This document shows positions 1 through 10,911 of a stretch of 64,000 bases of DNA, one piece after another. Origin of the DNA: Setaria digitata (lineage: Eukaryota; Nematoda; Chromadorea; Rhabditida; Setariidae). The notes under the pieces are model-generated. The model made no database searches, had not been told where the DNA came from, and worked only from the letters and a program-made list of their open reading frames with translations. Each line of letters begins with the position of its first letter. Within the stretch, counting starts at the first letter, position 1. The stretch is taken from contig RCAB01000007.1 of NCBI GenBank assembly GCA_003640385.1, positions 310,001 through 374,000 of the forward strand, given 5' to 3'. Made by a program: the position numbers and the translations under genes.

Positions 1-82
1 GAGGTAGAACTTGAATTAAAGTACCACTTTATTTGTAGTGATTTCGTTTGTGATTAGGCGACATATACACGTGTAATTTCAG

Positions 83-1857
83 ATACGTATCAGACATCGA
101 AGAGTGAAATGAGAAGCACAGAGGCATCTGGTGGTCCTATCGGTGCAAGCAGTAGCGGTGCATCAGCAACTGCGGGGTATCTGATGCATGGTCCGGCTAG
201 AGCATCAGCTTCTACCTCATTCAGTACTCGCAGAGGTACCTTTGTCTTCCTCAATCAAAGTGAAGGCTAATATTCTAGACTTCTTTTTTTTTTTAAAAAA
301 AAAAAAAGCTTCCATTTTGAATTTTGTCGATCCAAAATTTAATCAGTTGGGTAGGAACACATTTACCAACTGGTAACGGGCAAAATATATTTCCTTGTCT
401 AACTTCAAACACTCTTAGTATCATTCATCTTCTATGTGTCAACTTTTTTTCATTCAAGTATTTGAATTACATTAAAAAGTTTACAATTTCGCTTTTCACT
501 GCACATGCTACTAAAGAATAAATCACTTTTTGCAGAGTTTTGCAAAAATGCACAATGAGAGTTTTGCTGATTTAACAGTATTCAATGTACTGGTGAAATC
601 GATAACCGTCTAAGTATGATGGTGCTAGATGTAGGACTAATTTCACTTTGTTTTGGCATATGAGTAAGAAATTTGAATTCTTCTTTGGACTGGGACTTAG
701 AGTGGATCTAGCTTTTCAACACTGCACTCATTCTTCACCGGGAGCACTAATGCACCAAGGATTGCAGTGCAAACACAGAAAAGTGCACAACAAATTTGCA
801 GAGAATGAAAGAAGAACTACCAGCGGAAGGACAGCAGGTGTTAAATTATCATCACATAATTGGCCCGATGATCTGATCGATATTGTCAATGAGCCGATGG
901 GACAAACATTGGATCGGATGAAGAAATACAGTAGTTCGCTATCGCAGGTTGATCGAGGTACGCAAGTTATGGTCCGATCCGACAATTGACTGTTAAAGAA
1001 CTGCAAAAAAAGTGGTAGGGCGAAACCGGACTGAAATTACCCTCTGATTCGAAATTGAAGCAGGAAATTTTTTGGCATTTCTTGGTTGCACCTTCCTTGT
1101 TCCGGAACTTCGAATCATTGTTCATCGAATCTCGCTTAGTTACTTGCTTTAATATGAGCTTAAGTCTGCACCATTTGAAGTGAGTGGTCGTAACAATTTT
1201 TGAAATATCTAATGCTTATACTGAATAATTGTTTTGCGCAATATATAGTTAATTCGAATTAAAAAGAAAAAAATAAGTTTTGTAATTTTATATAAAAAAA
1301 ATTTTACATAAGCGCATATTTTGTTGGAAAAATCTTTGGAGGATTATTTTATTATTGCTAAGGCAGTGTTTTTTTTTTTGGTTGTAGATTTTCCAAAATT
1401 TATTCATTATTCAAATATCAGTTTCATACTAATTTGAAGTTTCTCCATTACTTCTCATTTCAGCTTTTTGGAAATATTTTCTTCCATGATATCGTATTAT
1501 TTAGTTTCTTCTATTGAACCACTGTTAAATATTTTCAAGCAAAAGTTTTAACTCAATCTGTTTTTTACTGCAATTTGTAACGATTGTAGATGGAGTGGAA
1601 GAAACTAGTCCAGTTCGAGAAAGAGTGGAAGAACGATATCAGCGTTCATACAAGGAGGTAGCTGTTACTCTCCATTTAACTCATTTTGATTATTTTATTC
1701 TGAAAAAAAGAAACTTGGAGTTTTTTTCCGAAGAAATGGAAGGAAATTAAATTAATGATAGGATTTTTCTAATGTGAAAAGAATTATTTTCTTAATTTCC
1801 CTTCAATTTTGTTCTTTTCAGCAACCGATTTATGTAATTTTAGAACCACAGGACTAG
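83..1857 (+). CDS. 3' part of an unrecognised protein-coding gene (four exons seen)
   Basis: Four phase-compatible exons with GT-AG borders: 83-235, 802-957, 1590-1657 and 1822-1857, ending in TAG. The 5' end lies outside the window; bases 1-3 followed by gtagaa may be the tail of an earlier exon. The visible product starts with a Ser/Ala/Gly-rich low-complexity stretch (GGPIGASSSGASATAG). A more ordinary charged segment follows (WPDDLIDIVNEP, then MGQTLDRMKKYSSSLSQ), and then an Arg/Glu-rich stretch (SPVRERVEERYQRSYKE). It ends QPIYVILEPQD. No catalytic or binding motif is visible and I do not recognise the family. The unbroken phase across all four exons and the good splice sites are the reasons to accept it. 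It could also be an internal isoform end, because no AATAAA lies close behind the stop. Confidence 0.6.
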
Positions 1858-2880
1858 ACGGCCAACCAAGTAGCTAGGTTAAATAACTATCTAATCCTGT
1901 TATTTTAAAATTATAGTATGCTTAAATATGGTCAGAAATATCACTTAACTATTATTCTGATTTCTCATACTAGCTGGACTGTGGTGGTTTTCCGTATATT
2001 TCTATGCTTCTTTCTTGAGCTTGGAAGCCAGATCCCTATTTTGCTTTACTTAACTAATTTGGAGTTTTTGGAAAACAAATCTGGAAATACTGGAAGTTTG
2101 CAAATTTATGTCATTTTCAGGAGTATACAACAGGAAGAAGATAGGGTGATATGTTGTGAATCGATTTTCAAAAAGAAATACATAAAGGTTCCAAAAGTGC
2201 AGTCGTTTAGTTGAAATTTCTTTTTGTTAAGAAAGTAATGGTTTACAGTAATATAAATTGACAGGCGTTTTAGAACAAATGGTATGTATAGCCAATGGTG
2301 CTCGGTGATAATCATTTATGTTTCAGTCCTTCCTATCCCTTTTAATTCTTTTTTTAAATTGTTTTTGTGCTTCTCGAAATGTCATTGCATTTCTATACAT
2401 AAAATCAGCCTTTTTTTTAAATTGCCTTATTATTGTGATTGTATCTTAACTCGTAACTTTGCCATGATTTTCTTCCATGTCATATTAATTCAGTTTGGAC
2501 CATCATCCTATCATTTTTAGCATTTTATCACGCAGCACTGAAACAGATTTTCGGTTGTTTCATGCTGTAGGTGATTCATCCACAAAATTGTCATTTTAAA
2601 TTCTTGGAATTTTATTCTTATCAACACAACTGATTGTAGTTTTTAAAATTATCTATGTAACTAAGTACTTTTGCTAGTTGCATACACTCGTAATAACCAC
2701 TGTCAATTATTTTGTTGGAATTTATACTTGCTCAGATTTTACTTTCATTCAATTTTAAAGTCTTTTTTTTAGTTTTTTAATAGATATTTTTGTTATGGAA
2801 AGTGTCGCATTTCAGAAAAACAATGCATAATCTTTTTTTTTTTTTGTGTGTCAGTATGTTATGATCATTTTGATAATAAG

Positions 2881-2920
2881 TGTTAGTAATTATTATGATT
2901 TTTGTTAGTAATTATTATGA
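2881..2920. repeat. 18-bp tandem direct repeat
   Basis: tgttagtaattattatga occurs at 2881-2898 and again at 2903-2920, separated by tttt. Confidence 0.85.
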
Positions 2921-4389
2921 CTGTTTTGGCTTATGCTTTTTTTCCTGCTTGAGATGCTTCTATTCTTCATTAGATTAGTTTTTGGATCTCCTAAGTCAAA
3001 AAATAAACGACGATGCTATAGAAGGATTAAAAACTGAAATCATCTGCTATCATAATCTATTTTGTTTATTTTTTAAATCAATTGGTGATTTTTACAAAAA
3101 TTAATTTCATTCTGCTTCAAAATCTCGTAACTTACAGTGATTCATCAGCGCAAATGATTGATATGCTGATATGCCATCGGGAGTAGCTCATAGTTTACTT
3201 GAATTTGTCGTTTTCACAAATGTGCCTCTTGAATAAAGCGACATGGTTACTGATTGTTAAGCAGTGTTTCGGATTACGATTCTTATCATCTGATGTGATA
3301 TCTATTGGACAATATCGTCGCATTCAATGAATAATGAATCCACTATTAATTCAAAAAGACCAGTCGATTCGATTCGTTGGCTCAATCCCATTTGATCAGT
3401 GTGAACTTTGCTACTTGTGCTTGTTCTAGGTTGTAATTGAGTTGTTAAGTGGTACGCTGTAGACGTGGTACGTTCCTTCCTTTCCAACGAGTCTCGTGTC
3501 GTGTTCCGTTGAAGTGGAAGGACGAAAGGAATCTCCTTCTTTCGATTTCGACGCATTCTAATATTTGCAAGTGATGTTGATAATTGATATTATTTTGAAT
3601 GAGATCATTCCTCGCTTCACTTCGAGTCAAGAATGGTATCCTTTTGCTCAAATATTCTTGCTCGATTTGTTTTGTGACCTGTGAAAATTTCGTTATTCAA
3701 TTTCAATAAAATTTTGAAAAGAAATTGTCAAAGAAAGCTGCTGCTAACTACATTGCAGACCAAAGTTTAATTCACAAATTTTGCTCATTCTTCCGCCTGT
3801 TGGAAACTTGTTTTCTATTTAAATCACTGCACTAATCCGATTTGTAGTTTTAGGAGTCGGGACTGATAATGATGACATGATTTGAGAGAGCTAAACTGTA
3901 GAAGGTTACGAGAAATCAACCGTGCAGATTTAAACATGATTTTGAAAAAAAAAAAAAAAATATTGAAATATGAAATAATACTGAAATATTTTTGCACCAC
4001 TGGAAGAAACAATCCATCTGACCTAATAATTGCTGTTCTATGAAGTTAGATAGCTATCACTGAATTTGCGGAACAAACAATTTATCTGAAAGCATAATAA
4101 TATTCCTTCCAGTGATTGTCACCGTTTTTCCTCGAGAGTACGATAATTAAGCATATATTTTTTCCTTTAGAAATTTACATATCTTTAAAATTTATATAAC
4201 ACAAATCAGAAGGAATATCATTCATTATTATCTGATTGTGAGGATCAGTACGGTAGTATTATTTAAGCTTTTATACTTTTGGGATTATCGATTGCATTGC
4301 TGAGATTTACCCGCGGTCAATGTTTGTTGTACTTGGATGAGTATTATTTTTGGCATCGATATCCTTCCTCACTTCGCTCGTCTAATGCA

Positions 4390-4440
4390 TGACCTAAGCT
4401 TCTGACCTTTCTTCCCTGACCTGTGTTCTGAGTATGACCA
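4390..4440 (+). promoter_or_regulatory. Cluster of nuclear-receptor half-sites (TGACCT)
   Basis: TGACCT occurs at 4390-4395, 4403-4408 and 4417-4422, and TGACCA at 4435-4440, all in the same orientation (reverse complement AGGTCA). Four oriented half-sites in 51 bp is far above expectation for this AT-rich sequence. AGGTCA is the classical half-site for nuclear hormone receptors, a family greatly expanded in nematodes. The block lies 242 bp upstream of the RING gene ATG, so a promoter role is inferred. The spacings of 7, 8 and 12 bp do not fit one standard DR element. Confidence 0.4.
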
Positions 4441-4681
4441 TGGATTGTGGTTGCGTCAGACCTCTAATTGTTTTTACACTTGTTTGGTCGTCATTTGTTG
4501 ATTTGATCTAAAAAGTATTATTACTTTTAAGTTAAGTTCTTTAATTACACAGGTAAGAATTAGTAACTGTAAATGAGATAACTATTTAAGCCCCACGAGC
4601 AGCACACCGCTTTCAGGTATGACATACTACCTGAATTGAAACTTTTGATAGTTTCTACCCTTGAAGTATTAGTTTTTCAGA

Positions 4682-5730
4682 ATGATGAACTGTCCAATCT
4701 GTCTTGAAGCTGATGATGGAACACTTACTTTTGCAGCGCTGAAGTGTGGTCATGTATTTCATCGAGATTGCATCTCCTCGTGGTTAGCGGTTGGTGTATT
4801 TTCGATGATTTTTATATAAGTCTCATTAAACATGCTTGTTTAATGATTTAATTGTTTCGATTGCTTATTACCACAAATTATTCAAATTTCCTTCGGATTT
4901 ACAATTGATTATTCTCTCTCCTCTCAATTACTGTTTAAATCGCAAGCTGAAAAGACAATTCCAGCAAAGAATGAACTTAGTATCACAGTTACCGAAGAAT
5001 AGCTAAGTAGATGGAAGCTCAAATTTCGGCATTTCACATGAAAATTAGGGGAAGGCGAGGAATTATTGTGCTGCTAATTTCAACGAAACAGACGATTGCT
5101 AATTGAATCATTAACTGAAATTAATTGAAATTAAGGCTCTCAAAAGTGAGGGAAGGGTAACGGATTCAGAGCGGTCTATTTTCCCAGGCATATATTACTT
5201 TTGATATCAGTTTACCTGTGGTATCAAAGAACGATTTTTTTTTGTGACTCTGTGTAATATAAATACTTAAATAAGCTGAAATTTCATTTCATTTTACCTA
5301 TCCTTATTGAATCATTGCAGACGAGTAAAAGCACTAAATTTTGTCCGGTGTGTAGAAAATCCGCTGACAGTTTCCTCAATTTATATTTGTTCAGCAGCCC
5401 TACGGTTAGTTAATTTAATTTATAGCAATCAAAAGGAGTAGATAAATTGATAACTTCCTCGTGCGAATGAATTATTTATTTTGTTTGCAACGATCCAAAA
5501 ATTTGATTCACCAAGGAATTCATCTGTTTAATTTCATCCTAGAATGATTCTTTTCAGATAATTTTCCTACTGTGAAAAGCAGTAAGAATTGAAATTTCAT
5601 TAAATTTTGCTGTAAATGAATCATGTTATGCATAGAAGTAAATAGCAGCTAATTTTTGTACTTACAGAGAGCTGGTGAATGCTCTGCAAAACACAAACCA
5701 ATGAAGAGAAAACAACCGCGAGAACGGTAG
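4682..5730 (+). CDS. Small RING-H2 finger protein (84 aa), probable E3 ubiquitin ligase
   Basis: Three phase-0 exons: 4682-4789, 5321-5404 and 5668-5730 (TAG). The start ATGATG directly follows a T-rich acceptor at 4680, which suits spliced-leader addition. The RING begins at residue 4 and covers most of the chain: CPIC, then CGHVFHRDC, then CPVC, giving a C3H2C3 ligand order. The pattern after the last Cys pair (SFLNLYLF) resembles the region behind the RING in TRAIP-type ligases (NKLFF), but no coiled coil follows. The third exon instead encodes a basic tail (KHKPMKRKQPRER). RING-H2 domains recruit E2 enzymes to transfer ubiquitin; substrate and location are unknown. A longer isoform using further exons is possible, so the small size is not certain. 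Confidence 0.75.
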
Positions 5731-8700
5731 AGTATTTCAGATGGAATTTGAAGAATTCGGATTGAAATCAATTAAAATTGTTTACGTTTTTAATTAATTA
5801 AGTAAAACCTCTTGTTATGTTTCATTTTGTCCATGATGGAAACATACTGTAACAATTACTTAGGATTTCTTTTTATAGAAAAAAAAAGAAATTTTCAACG
5901 CAGCAGCAATCTATCCACCACTATGAACTTCGATCCAATTATAGTTCGCGCAAAAATGGTCCTTATTGGCTTCGACTTAGATTATCATAAAATTCATTCA
6001 ACTTTTCAACAGATTCTTTCGATTTTCTGTTTAATTTCCATTTGATGCTTGGTGGTTTTTCAACCTGCCCAATATCACCTGCGAAATAATTTCATGGAAT
6101 TTTTAAAAAATGTTGAAACGATTTTAACACTACAAAATTTCATTTACCTCTAAATCTAAATTCACTGCTTTACTATAAATTGTTAACTTACTTGAAACAT
6201 ACCTTTGGTCTTTTCTCATATATAGTTTAACTTTCTCGATCTCGAAGGTTGTAATGTTGCATCAGTTTATTTCCTCTTGAAATTTAACTCAAAAATAACG
6301 ATGTATTGAGAGTAATTTTCCAAATTCGAGTTTTTTTTTTTTTTTTTCTCTTTCTGATAACATCGGACTTTCGCCAAATAATAATGGCAAAAGAGTTTTC
6401 GATTTTGAAACAAATAAAGGCCATCCAAAATTTTATTTTTAAGGACAAATTATAGCACTGTTTTTAAAACTCAAAGATTCATTCGCTGCTTCTAAAATTC
6501 AGAAATTTTTCGTATCTCCGACAGCTCCCCGACAATCTTTCACCTCATCTCTTAGATCATTTTGACATTCTTTTTACATGATTTTAATTTATTGTCTCTC
6601 ATTAGCAGATAAAAACGTGTATGTCTTGCACGAAAATTCTTATTTCAGAAGAAATAAGAATTTTCGACTGTTTATCAGCTGATTGTAACATTGTCAGTGA
6701 TGACATCAAAGTTGGTTCTCTCCATCATTTAAAAACTATTATTTAAAATAGATAGAATCGGAGGTGAACTCATAACTTGTCAAAAATCCATTCACATTTT
6801 TGTTTGTTCACTTTTCTTGCTTTTTTACAGACAGTAGCAGCGTTGCAAAAGTCTTGGCTTAACCGAACGACTTAAGTCTTGTTGTTGAGGATTCATTTCA
6901 AATCGATTTTACCGTGTTATTGAAATATTTTCATGTGAAAGAAGGCAATGGAACGCAAATTATTAGCAGATGAAATAGTGAGATAAATTTAAAAAAAAAA
7001 AAGACTTATTGAATTCGGCGATTTTGTAATATGTCTGTTTTAAAAGAGTCTTTAGTAGTTGCTTTAAAAGTTTCACAGAAATCGTCTCCAATAATTAAAA
7101 ATAAATTGACTTAATATCGATGCTGTTAAAAATTCATAGAAATTCGCAAAAATTTTGAAACCCCTCTTTTAGCACGAGTTGAAACTATTGAACTGCTAGA
7201 CCTTATCACACTAGTTTTCTTCAGTTCGAAGTTTCGTTGCAAATTAAAAAGGATGATGGGGAAAAATGTCAAAGATGAAATGGTGAAGTTTAATGATCTT
7301 ACTTTGTTACGTGTCTTCATTGCAATTTAAAAATTTTGTTTGATAGGATCGTTATTGTCTTACTAATTGTTATCCGTACTTATCAGTTTAAACAAAACAG
7401 TTATTCTGATAGCATAAATATACTTATTTCTGTTAGGATAAAACAATCCAGAGAGTGTTCTAATCTTAAATGGCTTACCTCGAGTGCCACTTCAGGGTAC
7501 AGTCAGAATAGAACGGAATGTTGCTTCCCTTAGTTGCTGTAAGTTTGAAGGAAGGAGATTGCCCTGTATGACTGAATATATCAGTGTTCAAATTCAGTTC
7601 CCAATGCTGTTATTGTTGCTTTTTTTTTTTTTTGTTTGAAAGTTTCGAAGGAAGAGAGAAAGAGTCTAAATTTTTTTGAGAGATTGAAAAAAGGAAAGGT
7701 AGAAAGGTAAATGAAGGATAATTGTGAGCAGTACTTCTCAAATTTATGTTTTACCAATGGCAATGCAGGCTTTCTAACAAATTAATTTAAAAAAAAAAAA
7801 AAAATGAAACCAATCGCCAACAGCAGGAATACTTTTCGTCTCACTATAGCGCACAATTTTTTTTTTTTATGGAAGATACCTTTCATCTTTCCATCCTTTC
7901 TCCAAGAGTCAGTCCTACTGCAGAACTGGTTTGCCGAGAATCAATAGAAGGAATCTGTACAGTAGCACTGACAATAAAAGAAGTATGCTTTTTCACTGAA
8001 TAAATTGGAAGATGAAATGTTTGTACGGCAGCAGTGTTTCTTTTTTCAGCCTTTTGCTTCTTCAAGCATCTGAATGCCACGTCATCCTACAACGGAACCT
8101 TCACGTTCTCTCATTTCAACGTATGGGTGGAACATACCACAACTACTGTATCTAATCGGTTTTGCACACAGATGCCTTCCTTATAAGGATGCCGAAAATA
8201 CTTCATGTATTATTATTTTCCAGATCATTTTCTTCAACTTTCTTGTTTCTTTTCAGTAGGTTGAACGAAGAGAAGAAGCTCTCTACTACCTAGTGTGTAA
8301 CTGTGACATGATGATGTTACGTATTCTATGAAGTTAGCTTTTTTGTTCTCAAGCATTTTTTCAAAGACTATCCAAAAATGGTGATGGTCATTATAGCCGA
8401 TTCAGTTTTAGTAACCTAACTTAATTTTTCTAAATTTTGGTATAATGTGAAGTCTTAAAGTTGCAGTTATTGCTGGAAAATAGAAGAATATTTAATATAT
8501 TTAATTTATTGCTTTATGATTTTCTGGATGAAACTTAACAAGTATTCGCAATTAACAACAAAATCTGCGAGTAGTTTTGGTACTTTTCAAAGTTGTGCAC
8601 ATCGTCAACAGTGCTTAAACGAGAAAACGTTAAACTTTTCCACAAAATTCATAAGAGGCTCATTTTTGTTTCATCAGTTCAGATACTTTCAAATTCCGTG

Positions 8701-8832
8701 AAATTCCACATTCGCAACAGTGGTCATCACATTTCCAGACAAGTTTATGTCTGACTACGTTTGGAATTGACGTGTAACTTAGTGCTGCTGCATCGTGCTT
8801 CACGTAGACCGTGGTGACATTGCAGGGACAGA
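5731..8832. other. Intergenic, no gene supported; contains a perfect hairpin
   Basis: AT-rich with homopolymer runs. The clearest structure is a perfect inverted repeat at 6631-6666. A minus-strand stretch at 8078-7883 is open but lacks an ATG, a partner exon and any recognisable motif. AATAAA near 6412 could serve the RING gene, but that is about 680 nt after its stop. Confidence 0.55.
6631..6666. repeat. Perfect inverted repeat, 16-bp stem and 4-nt loop
   Basis: Left arm 6631-6646 (cgaaaattcttatttc) is the exact reverse complement of right arm 6651-6666 (gaaataagaattttcg), with agaa between them. Pairing stops at once outside the arms. It could form an RNA hairpin on either strand or a cruciform; no flanking target-site duplication is seen. 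Confidence 0.85.
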
Positions 8833-10303
8833 ATGAGCACAAAAACAATGATTGGCGTCGCGACGGCGAGTTGCGCCTGCATCATTGTCATGTCTTTGGT
8901 GGCCGTTTGTGTATTATTCAAAGAAATAAACAACTTGCAAGACGACGTTATGGATGAAATGGGCGTATTCAGAGTTAGTGTCTTTTCGATATGAAATTTT
9001 TGGCAATTTTTGAAAAAATTCTAAGCTTATGGAATGACGTCATAAGCACATTTTGTAGCTAGCGGAAGTGGAATAGTGCTCACGCTGCCCAAAAAGTGCT
9101 ATGTTTTACTTTTGTTTGATTAGAGAAATCAAGCACAATGATGACGTTATCAACTGATTAGGTGCATATTAATGTGACACGTCAGAGACCCTTCAAGTCG
9201 AGTAGAATCAGCTGACTTAATTGAAATTTAATATCCTTCAGGCGGTTGCGGACGATACTTGGGAAAGAATTGTAACGATGCATTTTGGTTCAGGAGGTCG
9301 TCGGTATGAGACGTTCACTTCCTTGATCAACCGATACAAACGACAGTTCATTCCACCACCTCATTGCCGTTAGTTTCTTATTTCTAATATGAACAAACTT
9401 CACTGCAGCCGAAATTTTACTACTTTTGCCATGCTTGGAGGTGCAAGAAATTACTTGAAAATCAAACTCACTTCATTTGGAAATCTTGATATGTTGCAGA
9501 ATGTCAGGCACCAGAGCTGTGTCCACCGGGTCCCCCAGGACCACCAGGTGACAAAGGCATGAGAGGTATTGATGGACCAGTTGGTGAAGATGGTAGAGAT
9601 GGTGCCAATGGTGCCGCACTACTGGCGACATATCATTTCCCTGGTGGTTGCATTGAGTGTCCTCCAGGACGACCTGGACCGCCGGGGCCTGATGGTCTAG
9701 AAGGAGATTTTGGAGCTACTGGACGTCGTGGACCACTTGGAAAACCAGGAAAAAGTGGGTTACGCGGGCCACCAGGACCACCAGGAGAAATAGGTGAAGC
9801 AGGACCAGATGGACAACCTGGAAGGCCGGGATCACCAGGAAGAGATGGAAAAAGAGGTGTTGGACCGCAGGGACCGAAAGGACCAACTGGACCAAGAGGA
9901 CCACCAGGTGAAGCGGGACCGAACGGAGAGAGAGGTGCTGATGGCGAACAGGGAGAACAAGGTACAGCAGGACGACCAGGAAACGATGGTAGGAAAGGCA
10001 AAGATGGAACTCCTGGACCGGTATATTTTAGATTTTTCTTACAAGATATCGAATTAATTACACCGTTCTTTGCTCTAATTCATCCAATGAAGCGCGAAAT
10101 ACCGGCCAAATGAGTCAGAACTCTTTCCAACTTTACGGTACATCTATGTATGGATATTACATCGCAAGTTTTTTTTTTAATATATTCTATTTCATAATTA
10201 GCACCTAATATTTCAGCTTGGTAGTCCAGGCATACCAGGACCAGACGCTCATTACTGCCCATGCCCACCACGAAGTTCAGCGTACCTGACGAAGATACAC
10301 TGA
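8833..10303 (+). CDS. Nematode cuticle collagen (291 aa)
   Basis: Exons 8833-8973, 9242-9368, 9500-10020 and 10217-10303 (TGA) join in frame. Order of parts: a short N-terminus with a hydrophobic signal-anchor (CACIIVMSLVAVCVLF, about residues 14-29); the nematode-specific non-collagenous domain with the familiar DDVMDEMGVF...ADDTWERI pattern; a subtilisin/furin-like RYKR site; then Gly-X-Y repeats. Cysteine pairs flank the triple helix: two Cys before the first block, a CIEC pair at the interruption, and CPC near the C-terminus. One short imperfection (GKRGVGPQG) breaks the main helix. Such collagens are secreted by hypodermis, cleaved, trimerised and cross-linked by disulfide and tyrosine bonds into cuticle. 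The end SSAYLTKIH is short. AATAAA at 10462-10467 gives a roughly 180-nt 3' UTR. I cannot assign a specific col gene. Confidence 0.95.
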
Positions 10304-10870
10304 AGACAATCGACTTTTTGTGTTTATATATATGCTCATTCAAACGGTGACACGGAAATATTCAATGTTTTAAACAAATATTCGTCATTTTGATTGAGGT
10401 GACGTGGAATTCAAAAAAAAAGGGAAAATCGAAATGATGAAGCTCAAAAAGTGTGGTGCAAAATAAAAACTTCATTTCGCGCAGATTTTCACTCATTTGT
10501 TCACAAAGTAGACCTTACATTGTACACAAGTGACTCGTATTCTGCTGCCAGAACCACTGAAAATCCACCAACTATCAATTGCTAATAAGAACTTTTATAA
10601 CTTAATTTTTTGTTCTTCAGTAATTTAGCAAGGTGAACAGATAAACTCATTGTACTATATTTAGGAATTGTTACAATTAGGGATGGAAGAAAAATGGATT
10701 GAGTTTAAGGCTAGATTAGGTTAACTGAGTTCTGGCTCGTAACAAAAACTACTTTTAGATCCGATTATGAACACATCCTTTTATTTGATGCCTAAGTCAC
10801 GTACATCTCGGAATTTCCCTTTCATTCTATTTCCATTACCGGTAGCGGAAATCAATTAACTTTTTACTTC

Positions 10871-10911
10871 ATGAACGAGAAAAGTCGAGATAGACATCGT
10901 TTCTCGTTCAT
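10871..10911. repeat. Inverted repeat, 12-bp stem and 17-nt loop
   Basis: atgaacgagaaa (10871-10882) and tttctcgttcat (10900-10911) are exact reverse complements, about 570 nt after the collagen stop and beyond its likely poly(A) site. aataaa follows at about 10913. Confidence 0.8.

Larger units (their letters stand above)
1858..4681. other. Intergenic, no gene supported
   Basis: AT-rich sequence. It holds an 18-bp direct repeat (2881-2898 and 2903-2920), T-runs, and a less AT-rich patch at about 3300-3650 that is open in two overlapping minus-strand frames but has no recognisable protein or clear splice frame. A group of TGACC(T/A) hexamers at 4390-4440 lies about 240 bp upstream of the RING gene. 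A T-rich acceptor ending at 4680 is probably the trans-splice site of that gene. Confidence 0.6.

Noticed and set aside
3302..3651. Overlapping minus-strand frames in a less AT-rich patch
   Set aside because: Two frames are open at once and neither shows a domain or clear donor and acceptor; possibly regulatory or UTR.
7883..8080. Minus-strand open frame (SFIVSATVQIP...)
   Set aside because: No ATG start, no second exon in phase and no recognisable motif.
9633..10001. 122-aa Pro/Gly-rich minus-strand ORF opposite the collagen exon
   Set aside because: Mirror of the Gly-X-Y coding repeat; it overlaps a certain exon and has no splice context.
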